NCBI GenBank assembly: GCA_026770585.1
Contig: MU646397.1
Span: 137,207 to 151,685 of the forward strand
Direction of reading: 5' to 3'
Length of the DNA stretch: 14,479 bases
Origin: Baffinella frigidus
Taxonomy: Eukaryota; Cryptophyceae; Cryptomonadales; Baffinellaceae
The notes under the pieces are model-generated. The model was given only the letters and a program-made list of their open reading frames with translations. It did not search any database and was not told the origin of the DNA. This document shows positions 1 to 9,100 of the stretch, piece by piece. Each line of letters starts with the position of its first letter. Within the stretch, counting starts at the first letter, position 1. Made by a program: the position numbers and the translations under genes.

Positions 1-80
1 CTAGGGTTTAGGGTGTTTAGGGTGTTCAGGGTGTTTAGGGTGTTTAGGGTGTAGAGGAGGTTAGGGGTTGGGTTAGGGAT
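1..80 (+). repeat. Telomere-like tract, TTTAGGGTGT variant
   Basis: Degenerate TTTAGGG/GTGTTTAGGG units run to the donor side of the exon at 84-136. Further units lie at 139-165. G-rich strand is plus. Confidence 0.8.
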
Positions 81-83
81 TAC

Positions 84-136
84 CCGGCGGCCGAGGACGC
101 GTCGCGCAGCGCCAGCGTCGCGAACGCATCCTTCCC
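84..136 (-). CDS. Exon GKDAFATLALRDASSAA(G)
   Basis: The acceptor GAACCCTACAG|GGG and donor GCCGCCGG|GTAATCCC lie inside telomere-like repeats on both sides. There are 17 codons plus 2 nt (phase 0 to 2). The peptide is alanine-rich and helical. Two copies of its 5' part lie upstream (218-254 and 393-409). The coding series probably continues beyond the window. Confidence 0.5.
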
Positions 137-3100
137 CTGTAGGGTTCAGGGTTTGGGGTCAGGGGCTAGTGTTAGTGAAAAGCGCCAGGACGGTACATGC
201 CGCCCCCCTCACAGTACCACAGCGCAGCGCCAGCGTCGCGAACGCGTCCCCCTCCTGCCACACAGCCCCCTGCCACACACCGGGGTTCGCAGATCGGTCC
301 ATTTCAGTTCGTGGTACTCATCACCACAGCGGAAAATCCCTTCGTGGCCCTCTGTGTGGCAAGAATTGCTCGTGACAAAGACATGATATTAACCGAATGC
401 GTCTTTCCCCTGCTCGCGCGGGAGGGGATGTCCACGGAGGGCTCTTGGGGGGGTTATTTCAAAAGTCAATGTTTCAGGTATTTTGGGCCAAAGTGGACAA
501 ATGACTGCATAAACGGCTCCAAGAACGCGCTTGGAATACCCTACCCAAGAGCCTGGCGTGGCACGTTGTGTCGTATCGTTTGGGACCAGTGCTGTTATAG
601 CGTCACATCGTCTTTTTGTAACGATAAGACCACGATGCGGTCGTGAAGACACACTTAGTGGACGGCTCCAAGAACAACCCAAAGGCTCCGATAACGACCC
701 TGAAATGGCCCACCGAAGAGCACTGCGTGGCTTGTCACCTCCTAGCTCTGCCCGAGTCGGGTTGCCTGATCGTTTTCACACCAAACGTTGACGGGTTTGT
801 ACCACAGACCCGGGGAATCTACTTCCGGTCTCCTCCTTTTGAGGAAACCAGAGTAACGCAGGCAGCGCTAGGAGGTGCGTCACCCCAAGCATACAGATGT
901 GGACTGTTCAACAGATGCATCCACTGTACAACAAAAGTATAGGCTGTAGATGGCAGAGCTAGACCTCAGAGAAGTTCTACTGCAGGCGGCCCATCAGCTT
1001 GCCGTTCACAGCAAAATGGTCAATGCGACCACACGGCCCCCAAAACGACCAAAAGGCTCCGAAACCGCCCCTGGAATGACCCGAGGAAGAGCCCTAAATG
1101 GCGCGAAACGCCCCTGAAATGACGTCACCTCGGAGAATTGCTGCTGGAGGCGGTCCATCAGCTCGCCGTTGACTGATCCGCCCGGCGACTCGGCGATCCG
1201 CGCCTGCGACATTTGACGCGCGTGTTAACATTTGACGCGCCTGCAACATTTGCCGCGTGTGTTGACTTTTGCAGTATGTGTTAACTGGAGTCTGTGCTGG
1301 GCGCGCGCCTAGGAGCGTGCCTACGAACACAGCTTCATAGGATAACGGACTGAAAACCGGGTGGGCCTACGGTATCGACTACGGCAGGCCGTAGGGCCCC
1401 GAGGCCCAGCCCCCCCCTAGGCCCCTACGGCCTACCGTAGTGAATACCGTAGGCCTAACTACCCGGGTTTCAGTCCGCGACCCCAGTAAGCTAGTCACAA
1501 AACAGCAGAGCCCGGCGGCGCGGCGGCTTCGTTGGTGGACAGGGGCGGCTCCAGTCATGCGTGCAACAAGCCACGAACGAGCGGGGGCTCACAACCTGCA
1601 ACTCCTCGAGCGCCTCCGCGGTCACCCCCAACCACGCCACGAATGAGCGGGGCCAACACCCTGCGCGGTGAGCCTTCGTTCGTGGGCGGGGACGGGGGCT
1701 CACAACCTGGCGCTGTTCCCTAAACCCTAAACCCTAAGCGGCGCGCTTTCGTTTGTCGACGGGGGAGGCTCCAGCAGCCACAAACGAGCGTGGGGCTCAT
1801 AACCTAGCTAGCCACAAAATAGCCTTGGTTCGTTCGTGGACGGGAGTCTCATAACCTGGAGTTGTTCGAGGGCCTCCGCGAATTCGCGCTTCCGCTCATC
1901 CACGTCTCTCAGGTACCGCCGGATCGTCGTCACCAGCGCCTAGTTTAGGGCTTAGGGTTTAGGGTTTAGGGTTTAGGGTTTAGGGTTTAGGGTTTAGGGT
2001 TTAGGGTTGAGGTGTTGTCGATTTCGGGTTACAGCTTTTGGAGCGGGGGATCGGGTAAGGAAAAGGGGTGCCGTTTTTTACTGTTATGTTATTTTAGGCG
2101 TGGTTTTGTGCCAAGATAGCTTTTTGAGACGACGTCTTTCGGGTACCGCCGGATCGTCAAGCCCAGCGCCTTCGACAAACCCGAGAGACCCCAACGATCA
2201 GGCCACGCCAGGTCACACGTTGGGATTTCAAACGCAACGGTTCGCACTAAAAGTGATTGGCGGTACAGATGAAACATTATTGCGCCCAGGAATGGCTCAA
2301 ATGTCGAGACTTTTGGCATGTTTCCAGGGCAAGAATCAACTTGACGCGTAGATGGAATTGAAAAGGAAAATCTCACTTATGACCTGGCGTGGATAGCCCG
2401 CTTCAGGGGCCAGGGGGGGGTGGGGGGGGTACATCAGCTTTCGAGATGATGTCTTCCTAACCGACCAGGATAGCCCACTTCAGAGGGCTAGCCGGGGGGG
2501 GGGTGGGGGCTGAAGGGGCTATCCTGATCAGTCGAATGCTTGTTTCACGTGGGAGGCCACACAGCGGACTTCTAAGGGATTTCGAACAACCCCTAGGCGA
2601 TAAGACCTGTAGGACCCTACGGTAGGCAACAAGTAGGGGCATAGGGGGGTTCCTACGGATAAGGTAAGGGAAACTCGGGCGCCGAGTGCTCGAAAGTGCT
2701 CTGGTAGCCCGCTGTGCGGAGCCTCCGGCGCAGCGCAGAGAATGAGAGACGCTACTGGCGCAGTTGTTGCACCCATGCAACTGTTATCCCTTCGTAGCCC
2801 GCTGTGTGGGGTACCTCAGCTTTCGAGATCATGTCTTCCTCGCCGGAGCTGCCCACTCCGATCTCCTCCTGGTGTTTGCGGGGTAGGGTTTGTGGTTTAG
2901 GGTTTGTGGTTTGTGGTTTAGGGTTCAGGGTTCAGGGATGAGGGATTACCTTTTAGGGTTTAGGGTTTAGGGTTTAGGGTTCAGGGTTTAGGGTTTAGGG
3001 TTGGGGGATTATGGGACAGAGAGATTTTTTGTTTCTAGCATGATCGCGCAAGAGGCAGGGGGGGCTGGGTGTGAGAGAGTTAAGGGTTTAGGGTTTAGGG

Positions 3101-6100
3101 TTTAGGGTCTAGAGTTTAGGGTTAAGGGTTTAGGGTGCAGGGTGTAGGGGACAGAGAGATTCATTTTGTTCTAGCAGTGGGAGCAGTCAGGTTGACAGAC
3201 TATTCTCAAGTTGACAGTCCGGGTGCGTGGTACAAACCCGTCAACCTTCGAGGTACAAACCCGTCAACTTTCGACGTACAAACCCGTCAACTTTCGAGGA
3301 ACAAACCCGTCGACTTTCGAGGGAGGCGAGGGAGGCGTACCTGCACCCCGTGCTCCAGCTCCGCATACAGCCCCCGGCACTCCGTAACCTGCCGCGGGGG
3401 CTCATCACATCGAGGGCAACTACGCGGGAGGGGTAGGTGTCTTTTTGCGCCCCGCGTCCATCTATTATTTTCCCTTGAAATCGGCAAAAGTTGCCGGAAA
3501 TGCCCACAAATAATCGACTTTGGCGGAAAAATAACCGCAGGATAAGGGGGAAAATGGCTCCAAGAAAGCAGCTACCCCTCCCGCGTAGAAAGGTTGTGCC
3601 ATTTCCTTCGGGGAAAGGTGCGAATTCGCAGTCCCCCAAAAGCATCTCGGAAGATAACTGAATCAGTTCCTTTTCAATAGGAGCTTGAATAGGAGATGTT
3701 GGTTAGGGCATAGCAAGTTTAATTAGGCCTCCTAATTAAATGAAAACGCTAATTAGGGAACTGATTCTGTTATCTTTCGAGATGAAAACTCACCATGTGG
3801 CGTTTTCATTTAATTAGGAGGCCTAATTCAACTTGCTATGCCCTAACTAATATCTCCTATTCAACCATGGATCGCTCTGTCCCAGAAAAAAAACTCACCC
3901 CCAAAACGGACCTGGGCCACGAGGATAGCCTGCAGCGTGTGGCAGTCCTAACTGGGAACGCCTAGCGAGCCCCACAGTCTGACAAGCAGGATTTAAGAAT
4001 AGTTTTGCCAGTCAACCCAACCGAGGCAGAGCACGAAAACGGACGTGGGTCACGAGGGTAGCCTGGAGCTTGTGGCAGTCTAGCGCTGCCTGAGGTTCAC
4101 TCTGGCTCGTCCAGAATGAAGTGTATGCTTGAGATATCGCAAGGGGTTGAGATATCTCAAGGGTAGAGCGGGGTTAGGACCTGGGCGACGAGGGTAGCCT
4201 GCAGCTTGTGGCAGTCCTGGAGGCGTCCGTGCACCATGTCGACGTTGCGCACGAAGATCACCAGCCGCGTACCCTGCCAAGTTTCGGGGTTCGGGTTTCG
4301 GGTCTCAGGTTTCGGGTTTCGGGTTTCTTGCTTCGGAGTTGTCGAGGATGTTAGGGACTAGGGGTTACAGTTTCGGGTTGATGGGTTTGGAGTTAGGGAT
4401 TGGGTCGACGTTGCGCACGAAGATCACCAGCCGCGTGCCCTGCCGTTTCGGGTGTAGCGTTTCGGGTTTCGGGTTCTCTTTTTCTCCCTTCGGATTTCGA
4501 GTTTCGGGTTTTGGGGATGTTATGGATGTCACGGATGTCAGGGATTGGGAATTTAGGGGTTCGGGTTGATGGATTCGGGACCAGGAATTAGGAATTCGGG
4601 ATTCGGGGTTCGGGTTGAAGGATCTGGGATTCGGGATTCAGGTGTAGGGATTCGGGTGCCGGGTTGAGGGCTTAGGGATTAGGGGTTCCTACCCGAATCA
4701 GGGATCCGATTTTCGGGATCCGGGATCCGGGATTCAGGATTCAGGATTCGGTATTCGAAATTTGGGTGTAGGGTGTAGGGTGTAGGGTGTAGGGTGTAGG
4801 GTGTAGGGTGTAGGGTGTAGGGTGTAGGGTGCAGGGTGTAGGGTGTACCGCCGTGACGCGCGCGGCCGCGCAGTGTGTCGGGTGCAGCGGGGTCTCCTCC
4901 AGGTCCTGCAACGTGTGAGGGGAAAACGGCGTTGAGGGCGGGACCAAGGACACATGGGCCGGCGTGTAACGCATGCCGGGCGCTGGACCTGGAGGAACCC
5001 CTAACCCCCAACCCCAGGCGGAGTGTCGGTTGCAGCGGCGTCTCTTCCAGGTCCTGCAATACAAGTCGCTTCTCCTGCAACGTGGGGAGGGGGTAACGCC
5101 GTAACGGGGCTCACACTGCGTGTTCTCGGCCCACGTTTCGTGCATTTTGCGTTTGAAATGTTCTGAGGGGAGGGCATCGTGGCAGGTGTACACGCTGATG
5201 CGTAAGATAGCATAAAACTTTAGACGGACGTGAAAATGATCGCGATTTCCCGAAATTTTTCGATCCCCCGACCCGAAGTGAATTCCGCGCTAACTCGAAA
5301 TCTACAATAGCGCCGTGTAGGGAGGGGGGCTCCACACGGCGTAATTATTACGGAGGACGTGAGGGCCGGCGCGCAAAGCACGGATGGGCCTGACTTTCAG
5401 GGACCACACGAGGCTATCCATGCGAACAGAATAAAAGGACATTTTAAAATTTGTGGGGAAATGATCACGTTTCCGTACGGATGTCCGTACGGAAACGTGA
5501 TCAAATGCTGACTTTTGGCGTGTTTCCTGGGCAATAATCCAATAATTAACTTATGAATCTGTTCGCATGGATAGCCTCGTGTGGGACGGTGTAACTGTTG
5601 AGGACATACGGGCGGGCATGCTCTACCAACGGGACATGAAAGGAGGTGGGGGGGGTTCGGGTTTAGGGGGGGGGGGCTGACCTGGAGGGACTGTGCGAAG
5701 GACGCGGGTCCACACATTATTATTGCTAAGGAGGACATATGCGCCGGCGTGTACAGCACCAAGGGGCCTGAACCCGTACAGCCTAGACCCTAAATCTGAC
5801 CTTGAGGGACTGTGCGAAGGACGCGTCGTTGAAGCGGCCTGCAAGGTTTAGGGTTCAGGGTTTAGGGTTTATGGTTTAGGGTTTATGGTTTAGGGATTAT
5901 GGTTTATGGTTTATGGTTTATGGTTTATGGTTTATGGTTTATGGTTTATGGTTTATGGTTTATTGTTTATGGTTGATGGTGTAGGGTGTAGCCTGAAAGG
6001 TCCTCCTTCGCGGAAGACAACTCCTCTTCCAGGCCCTGTAAGGTCTCCCCGACCTGCCCACGAACGAAGACAGTCACGAACAAAGAAATCGCCAGCCACG

Positions 6101-9100
6101 AACAAAGAACGCGTCAGACACGATGATACTGGTAATAGTTCATACTAGTACTAGTGTTAATAGTAATAGTTTGTGATAGTAATAGGAGTAATAGTTTGTA
6201 ATAGTGACGCTAGTAATAGTTCGACGGGTGAAGAATGCGTCGTTGAAGCGGCCAGAGAGGTCCTCCTTCACGGAAGACACCTCCACTTCCCGGCCCTGCA
6301 GGGTCTCCCCGACCTACCCACGAACAAAGCAACGAAGAAAGTCACGAACGAAGAAAGTGCCAGCCACGGACAAACCACGCTGACGCGTTCTCTCGGGTTA
6401 GGATCTAGAGTTCATCCCCTCGGGTTTAGGGTTTGAGGTTCTGACCGCGCTCAAGTACGTATGAAGACACGAGCGGGCGAGCGGTTCAGGTATTACTACA
6501 GTGTTTACTGCAGTGTTTACTACAGTGTTTACTGCATTATTTACTACAGAGTCTTACTGCAGTGTTTACAACTGTGTTTACTGCAGTATTTACTACAGTG
6601 TTTACTACAGTGTTTACTACAATATTTACTGCAGTATTTACTGCAGTATTTACTGCAGTGTTTACTACTTTATTTATCTTCGTATACGTTGTATACTTGG
6701 TGAAAATACGACTCTGGGTAGGTGACTCTCCAGAGCATCTTTCCGCTCTCGCGTGTCGCCTCCCAGAGTTAGGGGCTAGGGTGCAGACCGCGCTGAAGTA
6801 CTTGTGGAGGGACGCGCGAGCGAGGGACGCCGCGCGCCGCTGCATCCGCAGCTGCTTTGCCTGCCGTCAATAACCCATATTCAATAACCCATATTCACCC
6901 ATATTCACGTATGTGACCCTACGGGAGGCGACACGCGAGAGCAGAAAGATGCTCTAGAGAGTCACCTACCCAGAGTCATATAATACCAAGTATACAACGT
7001 ATACGAAGACGATAGAAACAGCTAACCCCGCTCTGATGCCGCGCGCCGCTGCATCCGCAGCTGCTTAGCCTGCCGATACAAAAAAACGCCAAAATTACGA
7101 AACAACCACACGAGGCTATCCATGCGAACAGAATCAATGCCGCAGTTGCTTTGCCAGCCGTGAATCACCCATACGTGAATACTCCACAGGACCCTACGGT
7201 AGACAATAGAAACAGCCAACCACGCTTTTATGCCGCGCGCCGCTGCATCCGCAGCTGCTTTGCCTGCTGATACAAAAAGCGTCAACAGTTATGAAAAAAA
7301 ATCGTAAACAATTACGGAAAATTTGCTCTTAATTATTTGCATCGAAAAACGAGGCGTGGGCGTCTCGGTGCAGGGGGGGGGCAGTGCGATGGTCGGCAGA
7401 AGGTACCCCACGTCGTCAGAAAGAGCCTCTCACAACACGACTCTCCTTTCTTTCGAGGTCTGCATGGTACCCTGTTCCCGGTACACACTGCGGTGCAGCA
7501 CTCTCCTGGAGCCATTCACCTTTTCGAGACAAGTGGGAGTGTGGGGCGGAGGGGGGGGTCTCTCACAACACGACTCTTCACTACGTGAATTTTTTCTTGG
7601 GGTGCCCTTTTTCTAGGTCGGGGGGGAGTCGGGGGGGGGGGCATACCATCTCTTCGCTGAAGTTTGACCGCGCGGCGCCAGCCAGGGAGTACGCCTGCGA
7701 GGGTGGGAGAGAGAGAGCGAGCGAGCGAGCGAGAGAGGGAGAGAGAGAGAGAGAGAGTATTGATTACATGACCAGCCTGACCACGGTCTAAGACCCCCTT
7801 GCTTTTTTGGGAGGGCAACTAGCATCTGGCGGGGCGAGGGGCGCTCACTTCTGCGAACAAGCGAGCCTTTTCCCGAGAGAAATGTCATTTTGAGGCCAGA
7901 TACTCCGTACGGCGATCCCTGGTGTCGCATTAGCGTGCATCGAGGCGAAGTACGCGTGTGGGCTCAGACCTCCTAGCTCTGTCTCAGTCTATTCGGACCC
8001 ACCAATTTGGTGAGCCCGGGCTCTTTCCCGCTCCAATGTTGACGGGTTTGTACCGCGAACCCAGCACGTAAACTTGAGAATAATCGGCCAACCCGAGTGA
8101 GACAGAGCGAGACCTCAGCAGTGGCTTTCTAGGTATAGTCATCGTCCTGGTACAAAACCGGCCACTTAAGTCAAAAGTTGTGGGACTCTCCCCAGACCTC
8201 AGCAGTGGCCTTCCAGGTAAAGTCATCGTCCTGGTACAAAAACCGGCCACTTAACTCAAAAGTTGTGGGAATCTCTCCAGACCTCAGCAGTGGCCTTCCA
8301 GAAGGCGAATCGCGCTGCGAACGAGATGATCGCCGCCTGCCGCCGCGTCAACTTTTGTGAGCGCCACGTCAACTTTTGGCGAGTCAACTTGTGCGACGCA
8401 AGACACCTTGTGAGCGGCGCGTGAACTTGTGCGAGGCAGGACAACTTGTGAGCGCCACCGTCAGATTGAAAGCGCCCGTCAACTTGTGAGCGCCAGTCAA
8501 CTTGTGCCAAGCAAGACAACTTGTGAGCGACACGTCAACTTGTGAGCGACAAGCCAACTTGTGAGAAGCACAAGTTGACTCATCCATCAGCGGCAGGACG
8601 ATCGATCGACGTTTCAATTGCCAGAGCGTCGAGAGGCCTGAAAGGCCGCACGCCATCACCAGCTCACGCATACTAATGCCGAAAGCTAACGCTAGCGAGG
8701 GACTTAAGTCCCTCGCTAGCGGGGGACTTATCAGCATTAAAACTATTTTAAAAGTAATTTCACGACTTTCAAAGCCCTAGATTGTTTTCCATTATAAATT
8801 TTGTACGGAGTCGCGTCCAAATATGACCTCCGCTGGCGTAAGCTTTTTGCATGAATACATCAACCGACAAAACGCTTCCGGTACTACACGCGAATCGCTC
8901 TAGCAACAAACTTTCCCGCGTGGTACCACGCCAGACTCCAGGAAGGGGTTCGCTAAAAGTCAATCCCCCCTCGCTGCATCGGTTTTCAAAAGTCATCCCC
9001 GTCTTGAAAGACCATCGGAAAGAGCCGAACCCTTCGAGCAATCCGCATCCGAGAATTTTCCGGCACGAGGGTGGGAGGGCGCCTGCATGGGGTCGCCGTC

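Noticed and set aside
1-80. True chromosome end at the left of the window
   Set aside because: At a left end the plus strand should read CCCTAAA. Here the G-rich strand is plus and the units are degenerate.
197-646. 149-codon plus ORF (MPPPSQYHSAAP...)
   Set aside because: It begins over the antisense of exon copies and runs through degenerate repeats. No family signal and no flanking support.
3554-3661. 36-codon plus ORF MAPRKQLPLPRRKVV...
   Set aside because: It spans the end of one inverted-repeat element and the start of another. Short, and no support beyond being open.
6461-6873. Plus and minus ORFs encoding YYSV, TVFT or VNT repeats
   Set aside because: A stop-free 12-bp tandem repeat gives open frames in several readings; this is a satellite, not a repeat protein.
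8288-8346. Plus-strand exon reading VAFQKANRAANEMIAACRR
   Set aside because: Open and attractive, but the acceptor is AG|C, it lies on the opposite strand to the other exons, and the positions of the partial copies fit the minus-strand exon 8283-8336 at least as well. Strand-specific RNA would decide.
8346-8577. Possible CRISPR-like array (also 3229-3320)
   Set aside because: Units are contiguous tandem repeats with no unique spacers, and the setting is eukaryotic.
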